Source: an uncultured Actinomycetes bacterium
Lineage (GTDB): Bacteria; Actinomycetota; Acidimicrobiia; Acidimicrobiales; Acidimicrobilacustridaceae
Length of the DNA: 20,079 bases
Direction of reading: 5' to 3'
Assembly: GCA_937927725.1 (NCBI GenBank)
Contig: CALBSE010000071.1
Span: 1 to 20,079 of the forward strand
Positions 1 to 7,432 of this stretch are shown one piece after another. Under the pieces are notes generated by a model that was not told where the DNA came from, did not search any database, and was given only the letters and a program-made list of their open reading frames with translations. The number at the start of each line of letters is the position of its first letter. The stretch's first letter is position 1. The position numbers were made by a program, and so were the translations under genes.

Positions 1-3000
1 GCAAACGCAAGGTCAATCGGACGCAGCGGGCTGAACGTATCGGCAGGGCTTGTGAAGTCGGTGAAGGTGCGGCTGCCAAAGATCGCAGCTGCCGAAGGGT
101 TCTTGAGATCAGAATTCAGTCCGGTGTTGACGTGGGATGACTTTGCGAGATCCGCCCACGACGCGTACTCAAACAACGGCAACGGCGAACACAGTGCTCG
201 TTGATGAATACCAAGGGCAAACGTCAGCACTCTCGTCGCTGACGCGAGTCGATCTGATTGGGATTCTCCTGCGAGAACGAAGCGATCTACCGCAACTGTT
301 TCGTCCTTCTTCTCTGAACGGGCAATCACGATCACTTCGCGGACCCTGCTTGGCTCGGCGATTGCCAACGCGGCCAACCGCAACCACGGACGCACGAAAT
401 GGCGACGGCTGGCTTTCGAAAACGCGATTTCGAGCACCTGGGTTGCACTCACTTCGATTGTGTCGAAGATGCCGGCATCGCCAACAGTGAGCTCGATCGG
501 AACAGCAACTTCGGCAGAGAAGTCGACGCCAGGCGTGCCGAGCATTGCATCAACCTCCTCGCCAATTGATGCCCAAAATCGGTCGCCGACAGCGCCGATG
601 GGAACGCCCCCCATGAGTTGGCGGAGATGGCGCTGATCATTGAGATTTGCGCCGGCGCGCGCGGCTCGAACCAAATCGGATCCGATGATTGAGTACTCAC
701 GCTTATCGGGCCACAGTTCAACCTGATCCTCGGAGCTGCGTTCTTCGTTTGGTAACGAGATCTGCATGCGCTCACGCAGGTACAACTCCGCCGGTTTCTT
801 AATGGCATTCACCAGCGTCTGGATCGACAACGAACTGCGATCGAACTCGGTGGGATCCCAAGGAAAATCGGGCCAGGTCATCTCGACAGGTCGCTCGCTG
901 GCAACATCAATAATTCGACGGGCGACAACTGCGGCAACCGGATCGAATGTGAACGCGCCATCAACTGCCTTCACCACGTTCTTGGCTGCATTCTCCGAAG
1001 CAACACCGAAGTTCACGGGGTCGGTGAGTTGTCGGGCGTGACGAATGAGCACGGGCCTCGGAGTGGATGCTTCGGGGCCTGCCGAAATGACACTCGCGAC
1101 TGCGTCGGTGAGTTCGGCCAACGGAACCGCCATGGGCAATTCCTTGTTATTGGTGACGTCGAAGCCATTGCAGGTGACGAGCACGGCATCGCTCGCCGCC
1201 GACAGCAAATTCAAAAGACCAAGACGCTCTTCGGCGTGGAAGTCGCGTTCGGCAATACGGGGCGCATCAAGGAGGATGTCGTCGCCGTTGCCACGGCCCG
1301 AGGAGAACGCACGATCGTCGAATCCAAGAATGGCAACAATCCGAGCCGGCACGCCGCGAAGACGTGAGAGCGATGCAACGCGGACGACATCTCCCCACAC
1401 CTTTGAGCGGGAACGAATGCCGTCGAGCTCTTCGGCAAAGAGCGCGGAAAGTTCGCGGAAGCCAAGTTGCGCTGCTTCTGCGGAGATCGCCGCGTGCTGA
1501 CGAAGCTCGCGAGCAACATCGAGTGCATCGGTGAGTTGGTTGCGATCATCGAACGGGACCTCGAACATCTCGCCGAAGAGGGTCTCGAGCGTGTCGGCCC
1601 ATTCGGAGGCGAGTCGCGGCTCGGCACAGAACGTGGTGAATTCACTGAGCAGGTCAATGAACGAGGCGAGGCTGCCCACAAGTTCAATCGAACTTCCGCT
1701 GATGTCGTCATAGCCAACAACGCCCGTAAGGGTTTCTCGTGACTCAGGCGACTGCACGAGGATGCCGTTGATGAGACGATCAATCGCAACGCGCCAGGTA
1801 CCTGCTTCGATTCCCACTGGGTAGTTCCACGGAGCCGATGCTCGGTAGGTGTCATCGATTCCCCAGTGCACCTGAAGGTCGGTCAGCCATCGTTCGATCG
1901 TCGAGAAGCCGTCCTCGTCGATCGCGAAACGGCGGCGTACGGGTTCGAGCGCCAGCAGTTCAAGCACTTTGCTGAGTTCAAGACGATTGCCAACAGCATC
2001 GAACAACGCAGCAATTGCGTCGGCAACCGGCGTTGAGGTGCTGGTGGTTTTGTCGATAATGGCGATTGGCAACTGCAAACGCGCGCCACCATCATCGGCC
2101 TCGACAACCTCGTGGAACTCGGCACCCATGACGGGGCCAACAAGCGGCGCGTAAGTCTCGATATCGGGGCAGATCACGATGATGTCGCGGGGATGCAATG
2201 TTGAATCGGCTGCTAAGCGATGCAACAGCGCGTCGCGCAACACTTCAACCTGACGTGTTGGCCCGTGACACAGATGCACCTCAAACGAACCATCGCCGTT
2301 TTCGAGCACGGTTTTCTTGTGCGGCGGAATAGTGAGAGGTTGGTCGTGCGCAATCGACTGTTGCAAGCGACCAAGCACCGTGGGTGCGGGCGTCGCGTTG
2401 AGCATCTGCATCTTTGGAAAAGCGCGTGACAACAACGCCATTGACTCGAGGCCAGCACGCGACCACGAACGCAACAACGGATTGTGCATGTCGTTGGCGA
2501 GATCGAGGTGACTGCGAAGTTCATCGCCAAGTTCAACCGAACGAAGATCAGCAATGCGATCCGCCGAAGGAAACACCGTGTAGACCGCGAGGTCGAGCAA
2601 GGTGGAAAGTTCGGCGAGCAACGACACCTTGGCCGGCGAATACGCGTCGAGCCCGAAAATCGACAAGCGACCAGGAAGGGCGCGCTGCACTGCAACGGGA
2701 TCGAGATGCCCGCGGGCCGAAATGAAACGTTCGCCGGTCGAAACACCAATGACGTCGTGCACTGCATGCCAGAGCGCGTATTGCCATTGCTTGTCGGGGC
2801 GGACCGGTTGTACGGGGTCGGCCTGAGTGCCGACCGCCCACGTGGCCGGCATTTCCGGTCGGTAGACCGAGTACCGATCGAAGAGTTCCGCAATACGTTG
2901 CGCGGTGGCCAAGGGGCTCTTGGCATCGGCGAACCCGGGGGCCAGTGAAGGATCAGCGGTGAGCAGACCGAGCAACGTCCACCGCAGCCGCTTGACCGAC

Positions 3001-3275
3001 CACGGATCGTCGGCCGCCCGCTCGGTGCCGATGGCGTGGAGATTGAACTCGTTCGGGAACCAGAAGTGAACGTTGGTGAGGATGGCCTCGCCGTGACCGC
3101 TCGTGTCGAGCAGGTGGCCGAGCTGTTCGATGAGCCAATCGCGGGTGCCGGCCGTGGGTACAACGACAATGTCGGGCAGAAAGGGGTCGGCCAGAGGCGC
3201 GCGCAACCGTTCGGCCAAAAGGGGCAGCAATTGCTGGGCTGATTGCGCGGAATAGACCGTCGAACTGCTCGCCAC
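1..3275 (-). CDS. recC: RecC, exodeoxyribonuclease V gamma subunit (3' end cut by window edge)
   Basis: An uninterrupted minus-strand frame of 1091 codons runs off the left edge. The first ~50 residues (VYSAQSAQQLLPLLAERL, then DPFLPDIVVVPTAGTRDWL) match the RecC N-terminal helicase-like domain. Further in are CHGPTRQVEVLRDALL and PRDIIVICPDIETYAPL, then RGVPARIVAILGFDD and the ERDFHAEERLGLLNLLSAA segment, all typical of actinobacterial RecC. RecC binds RecB and RecD in the RecBCD helicase/nuclease, where it splits the duplex and reads Chi; its own helicase-like core is inactive. Family members are about 1100 residues, so probably only a short C-terminal piece is missing. The start is GTG at 3275, with a GGCGG-like ribosome site about 9 nt upstream; the frame stays open further upstream but has no ATG. 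recB and recD, if adjacent, lie beyond the left edge. The family call is firm and the exact start less so. Confidence 0.93.
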   Translation of the reverse strand, partial: MASSSTVYSAQSAQQLLPLLAERLRAPLADPFLPDIVVVPTAGTRDWLIEQLGHLLDTSGHGEAILTNVHFWFPNEFNLHAIGTERAADDPWSVKRLRWTLLGLLTADPSLAPGFADAKSPLATAQRIAELFDRYSVYRPEMPATWAVGTQADPVQPVRPDKQWQYALWHAVHDVIGVSTGERFISARGHLDPVAVQRALPGRLSIFGLDAYSPAKVSLLAELSTLLDLAVYTVFPSADRIADLRSVELGDELRSHLDLANDMHNPLLRSWSRAGLESMALLSRAFPKMQMLNATPAPTVLGRLQQSIAHDQPLTIPPHKKTVLENGDGSFEVHLCHGPTRQVEVLRDALLHRLAADSTLHPRDIIVICPDIETYAPLVGPVMGAEFHEVVEADDGGARLQLPIAIIDKTTSTSTPVADAIAALFDAVGNRLELSKVLELLALEPVRRRFAIDEDGFSTIERWLTDLQVHWGIDDTYRASAPWNYPVGIEAGTWRVAIDRLINGILVQSPESRETLTGVVGYDDISGSSIELVGSLASFIDLLSEFTTFCAEPRLASEWADTLETLFGEMFEVPFDDRNQLTDALDVARELRQHAAISAEAAQLGFRELSALFAEELDGIRSRSKVWGDVVRVASLSRLRGVPARIVAILGFDDRAFSSGRGNGDDILLDAPRIAERDFHAEERLGLLNLLSAASDAVLVTCNGFDVTNNKELPMAVPLAELTDAVASVISAGPEASTPRPVLIRHARQLTDPVNFGVASENAAKNVVKAVDGAFTFDPVAAVVARRIIDVASERPVEMTWPDFPWDPTEFDRSSLSIQTLVNAIKKPAELYLRERMQISLPNEERSSEDQVELWPDKREYSIIGSDLVRAARAGANLNDQRHLRQLMGGVPIGAVGDRFWASIGEEVDAMLGTPGVDFSAEVAVPIELTVGDAGIFDTIEVSATQVLEIAFSKASRRHFVRPWLRLAALAIAEPSRVREVIVIARSEKKDETVAVDRFVLAGESQSDRLASATRVLTFALGIHQRALCSPLPLFEYASWADLAKSSHVNTGLNSDLKNPSAAAIFGSRTFTDFTSPADTFSPLRPIDLAF

Positions 3276-3476
3276 TACTTCAATCCGCCTGTCGTTGGTG
3301 TTTCTATGTTCCGCCGCGTCGTCACGCCAGTGACGATAGACGGCACCTGTGACAGTCCTGCATGGAAATTGGCCCCCAGCACCTGTCCGGCAGCAACCAA
3401 AACCTCCAGCGAACTCTTACCTTGGTCAAACCTGAGCCTCATAGGTTCGGGTTAGGAAGTCAACGAAGGAGCAATC
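3276..3476. promoter_or_regulatory. Divergent intergenic region between recC and the SHOCT gene
   Basis: This 201-bp stretch separates two divergent genes and must hold both promoters. It contains a perfect 7-bp-arm inverted repeat (TCGTCAC, GCCA, GTGACGA) at 3319-3336, and a second GTGAC copy about 20 bp further right at 3349-3353. No convincing -35/-10 pair with correct spacing was found on either strand. It shows no actinobacterial SOS box of the CGAAC-N4-GTTCG type. Confidence 0.45.
3319..3336. repeat. Inverted repeat, possible operator
   Basis: The arms TCGTCAC and GTGACGA are separated by GCCA. The repeat begins 44 bp upstream of the recC start codon and ends 140 bp upstream of the SHOCT gene start. 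The half-site GTGAC resembles half-sites of the CRP/FNR superfamily, but the 4-bp spacer is shorter than the usual 6. A regulatory role is inference. Confidence 0.35.
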
Positions 3477-3782
3477 ATGAGCGCATTCACACTCGCCGCA
3501 TCACGATTCATGGGCTCAGGAGAACGCACGGGTCCTTTCGGAGGCAGCCACCCAGTCATTGGCATCATCGTCTTGGTCGCCATCATTGCGCTCATCATCG
3601 GTGGAATCGTCTGGGCCGTGACTACGTTCAACCGACGCAAGCATCAGGCGGCAGTCGGCCCGGTCCCAGAGACCTCTGCAGCCGCTTCAAATGCAAGCGC
3701 TCTCGCGATTTTGAATGAACGACTGGCTCGCGGCGAAATTGAGCCCGAGGACTACGAAGCTCGCAAGCGCTTGCTGAGTTAA
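3477..3782 (+). CDS. Small single-span membrane protein with C-terminal SHOCT domain
   Basis: This is a 101-residue protein. A hydrophobic helix spans about residues 27-49 (VIGIIVLVAIIALIIGGIVW) and is followed by the basic stop-transfer NRRKH. An Ala/Ser-rich linker leads to a C-terminal SHOCT domain at about 74-100 (ALAILNERLARGEIEPEDYEARKRLL). SHOCT domains are short C-terminal modules, often on small bacterial membrane proteins and thought to mediate oligomerisation; the specific role here is unknown. The start ATG has a strong ribosome site, GAAGGAG at 3465-3471, 5 nt upstream. Its TAA overlaps the stop codon of the convergent LuxR gene in the palindrome TTAA (3779-3782), so the two transcripts must overlap at their 3' ends. 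The domain call is good; the function is not known. Confidence 0.85.
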   Translation: MSAFTLAASRFMGSGERTGPFGGSHPVIGIIVLVAIIALIIGGIVWAVTTFNRRKHQAAVGPVPETSAAASNASALAILNERLARGEIEPEDYEARKRLLS

Positions 3783-4447
3783 CGCTGTGTTGGCGGCGAC
3801 CCTCCGATGAACATTGACGCGGCCATGACTCGTCGGTTCACTGCCGAATTATCGGAGAGTCCTAACTTTACAAAGATCTTTCGCACGTGAACTTCGACAG
3901 TCCGCTCCGACAAGAACAATTCGCTTGCGATACCGCTGTTCGACCGGCCGTTTGCCAGTAATTCGTAGACCCGTAGTTCTGCAGGAGTGAGTTCCGCAAT
4001 GCGATGGCTCGTTGTCGACTCGATAAAAAGCGGGTCAATGACTTGTCCACCTTGTAGTGACATGCGCAACGCCGAGGACACCGCCCCAACCGTGGAGGGT
4101 CGGCTCGAATCCAACAGCGCCACGCCACTCGTGCGGAGGTTCAATTGCAACGCAGATCGAACCGGAACCTGAGGCCGAGCCAAGACGACCATCGGCACAT
4201 CGAGCGGAACAGACCGAAGTCGCATTTCCCATCCGCTACCTAAATAATCGGCGTAGGTCGGTGGCGGCAGGAGCACGAGCGGAGTCGAGGTCGCGACCGC
4301 TTCGGTGCCTATGAAATGCCTCGTTCCGGGGAAGCCGTCAGCATCGAGGTGGCCTCGAAGAAGCTCCCCCGCCAAAGGATCCCAACTGATGATTATTGGC
4401 GGAGTCGAGGCCGAAATGGCCTCGACTCGCACTGATTCCCGCTCCAT
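3779..4447 (-). CDS. LuxR-family transcriptional regulator with an atypical receiver-like N-terminus
   Basis: The protein has 222 residues. The C-terminal NarL/LuxR helix-turn-helix spans about 151-200 (LTPAELRVYELLANGRSN, then SERTVEVHVRKIFVKLGL). The N-terminal ~145 residues look like an alternating beta/alpha receiver fold (PIIISWDPLAGELLRGHL, LVLLPPP, VPMVVLARP, GVALLDSSRP). The usual phosphoacceptor Asp after beta-3 is replaced by a Pro-rich LLPPPTYADY, so classical phosphorylation is doubtful. The start ATG at 4447 has a GGCGGG-like site upstream; no earlier in-frame start is close. It lies just downstream of, and on the same strand as, the export genes, and no histidine kinase gene is present here. 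A perfect 11-bp inverted repeat lies inside codons 7-16. DNA binding is confident; targets are unknown. Confidence 0.85.
   Translation of the reverse strand: MERESVRVEAISASTPPIIISWDPLAGELLRGHLDADGFPGTRHFIGTEAVATSTPLVLLPPPTYADYLGSGWEMRLRSVPLDVPMVVLARPQVPVRSALQLNLRTSGVALLDSSRPSTVGAVSSALRMSLQGGQVIDPLFIESTTSHRIAELTPAELRVYELLANGRSNSGIASELFLSERTVEVHVRKIFVKLGLSDNSAVNRRVMAASMFIGGSPPTQR
4402..4428. repeat. Perfect inverted repeat inside the 5' coding region of the LuxR gene
   Basis: The arms GAGTCGAGGCC (4402-4412) and GGCCTCGACTC (4418-4428) are exactly complementary across a 5-nt loop. In the mRNA this gives an 11-bp GC-rich hairpin about 20-46 nt after the start of the ATG. A 12-bp exact copy of the left-arm context (GCGGAGTCGAGG) occurs at 4279-4290 and 4399-4410. 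The copy at 4279-4290 runs into the 10-bp palindrome GGTCGCGACC (4289-4298). An operator or a translation-controlling hairpin are both possible; chance within coding sequence cannot be excluded. Confidence 0.5.
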
Positions 4448-4578
4448 GGCACCCGCCGCCGTAGGTTTTCGCCATCTTGCCTTCTCGTGGACCGCCTACG
4501 TAGAAGGAATGACGTTTTTGACTGGTTTTACGGGTAAACGCACAAAGCAATACGTGTTGGTACTTAGTTTTTCAACAT
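4448..4578. promoter_or_regulatory. Intergenic region upstream of the LuxR gene
   Basis: This 131-bp gap follows the ABC-2 permease stop and precedes the LuxR gene on the same strand. It is more AT-rich than its surroundings around 4500-4570. It holds the 8-bp palindrome CTACGTAG (4496-4503) and a short TTTAC-GG-GTAAA repeat (4527-4538). No hairpin followed by a T-run was found, so no intrinsic terminator is called. A LuxR promoter here is inferred from position only. Confidence 0.3.
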
Positions 4579-5361
4579 TCAGGCGTCACGGGTCCGCAGC
4601 AGAAGCCACCCGATGAGGCAGGCACCCACCGCGTAGGCCAGAAACACCAGAAGTCCTACTCCAGCCGAGAGCGAGGGCCGATTGCTCGTGATGTGGAACA
4701 TTGCCTGGCCCGCGGGGCTGGGTAAGTACTTGGAAATGTCGTCATTCCACGGGGAGGGCAACAGTTCAACCAACTGCGGAAGGATCATCACACTGGCCAC
4801 CAACACCGCGATTGCGCCAGCAGTTCGACGAAGGATCACGCCGAGTCCCAGTCCGAAGACACCGATGCCGGCCAGATACAGACCTCCACCAAGGACCGAA
4901 CGAAGGGCTCCCGGATCGGAGATCGAGGCCGAATGCTTTGAGGACAGGATCGCCTGACCCACAAAGAATGCAGTGAAACTCGAGATCTCCCCGATGACGA
5001 GCCCAACGACTGCGAACACACCGATCTTTGCGAGCAGCACCGTTCCGCGAGATGGCGTGGCGGCAAACGTTGCTCGAATCTGGCCCGTCGCGAATTCAGA
5101 TGTCATCACCAACACGCCCAGCACACCGATGGCAAGCTGTGAAAGAAAGATTCCATTAAGGCTGAAGCCAATAGGCTCAAATCTCACCTGTTCGGCAAGC
5201 GACATGCGATCCCAGCGGGACACACGCGTCGATGCAAACAACGCCGATAACGCAACAGTGATAGCGATCGTTATCGCAAGCGCCCAAAGCGTTGACCGAA
5301 CAGAACGCAGCTTTACCCATTCGGCACGAATGTTGGCCCACAGAACGGTAATCGGTCCCAT
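4579..5361 (-). CDS. ABC-2 type transporter permease
   Basis: This is a 260-residue integral membrane protein. The actinobacterial ABC-2 opening (IRAEWVKLRSVRSTLWAL) is followed by six hydrophobic segments at about 25-44, 69-87, 111-136, 156-176, 180-200 and 233-256. The cytoplasmic motif MTSEFATGQIRATFAATPSR is characteristic of BcrB/YhgE-like exporter permeases. It would form the membrane channel for the ATPase encoded immediately upstream. The start ATG overlaps the ATPase stop by one base (TAATG at 5359-5363), and a GGAGG site sits 9 nt upstream, inside the ATPase gene, so translation is probably coupled. The substrate cannot be read from the sequence; relatives export peptide antibiotics, lipids or drugs. 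Confidence 0.9.
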   Translation of the reverse strand: MGPITVLWANIRAEWVKLRSVRSTLWALAITIAITVALSALFASTRVSRWDRMSLAEQVRFEPIGFSLNGIFLSQLAIGVLGVLVMTSEFATGQIRATFAATPSRGTVLLAKIGVFAVVGLVIGEISSFTAFFVGQAILSSKHSASISDPGALRSVLGGGLYLAGIGVFGLGLGVILRRTAGAIAVLVASVMILPQLVELLPSPWNDDISKYLPSPAGQAMFHITSNRPSLSAGVGLLVFLAYAVGACLIGWLLLRTRDA

Positions 5362-6314
5362 TAGTTCGCACCTCCATCTGTCGATGTCGATGGTGAAGGC
5401 GGCGAAGCGATCGGGTCGGTTTGATACTCGCCTAAATCATGTGTGAGTTCCATGAATGCTTGTTCAAGCGAGGCCGCTTGCGGAGAAAGTTCATGCAGGA
5501 CAATTGCGTTATCTGCAGCGAGTTGACCGATTCGAGTGATATCGACTTTTCGAACGCGAAGCGCGTTGTCGACATCGTTCGTGATCTCAGCACCATTCGC
5601 AGTGAGCAAATTAGCGAGTCGAGTTCCATCTGGAGAACGAACCAGAACATGACTACTTGAGCTGTTAGCCACCACATCATTGACAGAACCTTGCGAGATC
5701 AGTCGACCAGCTCCGATGACAATGAGGTAATCGGCGGTAAGCGCCATTTCACTCATCAAGTGGCTTGAGACCAATACCGTTCGACCTTCACTCGCCAGAC
5801 TGCGCAAGAACGATCGCACCCAAACGATCCCTTCGGGATCGAGTCCGTTGACCGGCTCGTCAAGTAGCAATGTCTGGGGATCACCCAACATCGCCGCAGC
5901 AATTCCAAGTCGTTGACCCATTCCGAGCGAGAAACCACCGGCGCGCTTCTTTGCAACTGCAGAGAGTCCGACAAGTTCAAGAACCTCATCGACTCGTTTG
6001 CGTGAAATTCGATTGGAATCGGCCAGCCACTGCAAGTGGCCCCGAGCGGAGCGGGCCGGGTGAATCGACTTCGCTTCGAGAAGCGAACCAACCTCGTGCA
6101 GCGGAAAGCGAATGTCGCGATACCGACGTCCGTTGACCTTGGCCGAACCCGAACTGGGTGCGTCGAGGTCAAGAATCATTCGCATAGTGGTTGACTTTCC
6201 CGCACCATTTGGGCCGAGAAAACCAGTGACCTGCCCTGAGGGAACCGACATCGTGAGGTGATCAACGGCAACTTTGTCGCCATATCGCTTTGTCAGTTCG
6301 GTTGTTTCAATCAT
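5361..6314 (-). CDS. ABC transporter ATP-binding protein, BcrA-like
   Basis: The protein has 317 residues. The nucleotide-binding domain has Walker A GPNGAGKST (34-42), the family-typical segment VGSLLEAKSIHPARSARGHL in place of a classical Q-loop, signature FSLGMGQR (128-135), Walker B TLLLDEPVNGLD (148-159) and H-loop His185. These are the features of BcrA-type ATPases that drive ABC-2 exporters. A C-terminal extension of about 100 residues ends in a Pro/Ser-rich tail. The ATG at 6314 has no clear ribosome site. The gene starts 59 bp after the DUF5666-like gene stop on the same strand, so co-transcription with the MacB-like operon is plausible but not shown. It pairs with the following permease gene. 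Confidence 0.92.
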   Translation of the reverse strand: MIETTELTKRYGDKVAVDHLTMSVPSGQVTGFLGPNGAGKSTTMRMILDLDAPSSGSAKVNGRRYRDIRFPLHEVGSLLEAKSIHPARSARGHLQWLADSNRISRKRVDEVLELVGLSAVAKKRAGGFSLGMGQRLGIAAAMLGDPQTLLLDEPVNGLDPEGIVWVRSFLRSLASEGRTVLVSSHLMSEMALTADYLIVIGAGRLISQGSVNDVVANSSSSHVLVRSPDGTRLANLLTANGAEITNDVDNALRVRKVDITRIGQLAADNAIVLHELSPQAASLEQAFMELTHDLGEYQTDPIASPPSPSTSTDGGAN

Positions 6315-6371
6315 GAACGTCGTTTCGTGTTTGTGGACCTTGAGGTTGGGGTCATGGTGTTCTGCGCATTC

Positions 6372-6390
6372 GATCAGTTCGGCGCTGATC
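6372..6390 (-). other. Small hairpin across the DUF5666-like gene stop codon
   Basis: The arms GATCAG and CTGATC (6372-6377 and 6385-6390) flank a 7-nt loop and include the TGA stop. There is no following T-run. It could be a weak processing or attenuation element between the MacB-like operon and the BcrA-type genes, or chance. Confidence 0.25.
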
Positions 6391-7363
6391 CGGTGTTGCG
6401 ATTTTGGGAGTTGCCGTCCTGACCGCCACGTCCACCACCGCCACCGAATCCGCCGCCAAATCCACCCGGACCACCGGCACCTTCAGAAATTCGCGATGCA
6501 GTGACAACACCTTTCGAATCGGCTTGACCAACGATCGTGACGGTGTCGCCCTTTTTAAGATCGGCAAGTGTTCCTGACTTGGTCTTACTGATCTTGGTCG
6601 CCGAAGAAACCGTCACAGTTGAGGTTGTCCCGTCACGGCCAGTGATCGTGATGGTTGATCCATTCACTGCGGTGACCTGACCAAACGTCATGTTGTTCGG
6701 GCGTTGACCGTTCTGAGCGTTCGGAGCTTGTCCATTTGGTATCTGTCCATTCGGCGGCCCGGTTGGCACCTGACCATTCGGGCCGGCAGGAATGGAGTCG
6801 CCAGTTTGACCAGTACCACGCGTTCGGCCGGTGCCATTCGATCCACCCTGGCCATTCTGATTGTTACGTCCGTTGGCCAACGCCGCTGCGTCACCCATAT
6901 CGGTGATCTGATCCGCGGCAACATCGGTGCCATTCACCGTTCCTTGAATGGTGACCTGATCACCAACAGCGATGTCGGCAACCGTTGCGTCAACCGTGAG
7001 ACTCACTGTTGTTGATGAATCAGTAACAACGTTGGTGATCGTTCCGTCGGTGGCCGTCACCGAAAGCTTCGAGCCAGTGATTGCGTCGATGGTGCCTCGG
7101 GTGAAGCCGCCTCCGCGACCACCGGGTCCGCTGTTCGGACCGTTGCCACCATTCTGAGAAGCGTTCGGCGAGGTTGCGCTCGCCTTCGAGGACGATCCAC
7201 CACGACTCAGCACAAAGATTGCGCCACCGGCGATGACGAGCGTTGCCACGCCAGCGATGATCCATGTGCGAGCAGAAGGACCGCTCTTCTTCGGAGACGG
7301 GGTGGGCATCGCGGCGGCGGTCGGAGGCTGCAGCGGTGGAGTGGGGGGTGTTTGATCAGTCAT
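6374..7363 (-). CDS. Membrane-anchored protein with two DUF5666-like domains and a Gly-rich tail
   Basis: The protein has 329 residues. A Pro-rich cytoplasmic start of about 30 residues precedes one transmembrane helix at about 33-52 (TWIIAGVATLVIAGGAIFVL). Outside the membrane are two related beta-rich modules at about 86-155 and 226-293. Each has the pattern 'G-x-V/I-x-x-I/V-x-G-S-x-I/L-x-V/I-T', then 'T..S', then 'L/I-x-x-G-D-x-V-T-I-x-G', resembling DUF5666. They are joined by a low-complexity Asn/Gly/Gln/Pro linker with repeated PNGQ units. The C-terminus is Gly/Phe-rich (GGFGGGFGGGGGRGG) and ends SAPN. The start ATG has GAGGAG 6 nt upstream. The gene follows the second adaptor by 69 bp and is probably the last gene of the MacB-like operon. 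The biochemical role is unknown; a surface accessory to the exporter is inference from context. Confidence 0.8.
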   Translation of the reverse strand: MTDQTPPTPPLQPPTAAAMPTPSPKKSGPSARTWIIAGVATLVIAGGAIFVLSRGGSSSKASATSPNASQNGGNGPNSGPGGRGGGFTRGTIDAITGSKLSVTATDGTITNVVTDSSTTVSLTVDATVADIAVGDQVTIQGTVNGTDVAADQITDMGDAAALANGRNNQNGQGGSNGTGRTRGTGQTGDSIPAGPNGQVPTGPPNGQIPNGQAPNAQNGQRPNNMTFGQVTAVNGSTITITGRDGTTSTVTVSSATKISKTKSGTLADLKKGDTVTIVGQADSKGVVTASRISEGAGGPGGFGGGFGGGGGRGGQDGNSQNRNTGSAPN

Positions 7364-7432
7364 GTGATGCTCCTCGGTGTTGCGGTAATGAGAATGGGTG
7401 TGTGCGTCGAATGCGCTTGAACAGATCGGGAA

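Noticed and set aside
675..686. 12-bp palindrome ATCGGATCCGAT
   Set aside because: It lies inside recC coding sequence for a normal protein segment (IGSDLV), and palindromes of this length are expected several times by chance in 20 kb.
449..808. Minus-strand open frame of 119 codons and several similar ones across 169-3169
   Set aside because: They are other-frame shadows of recC, whose own frame is open from 3275 to the window edge and gives clear RecC motifs.
4496..4503. CTACGTAG palindrome upstream of the LuxR gene as an operator
   Set aside because: Eight base pairs is too short to stand out, and no second copy was noticed nearby.
6704..7015. Plus-strand open frame opposite the DUF5666-like gene
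   Set aside because: It is antisense to low-complexity Gly/Asn codons, has no ribosome site, and shows no recognisable protein.
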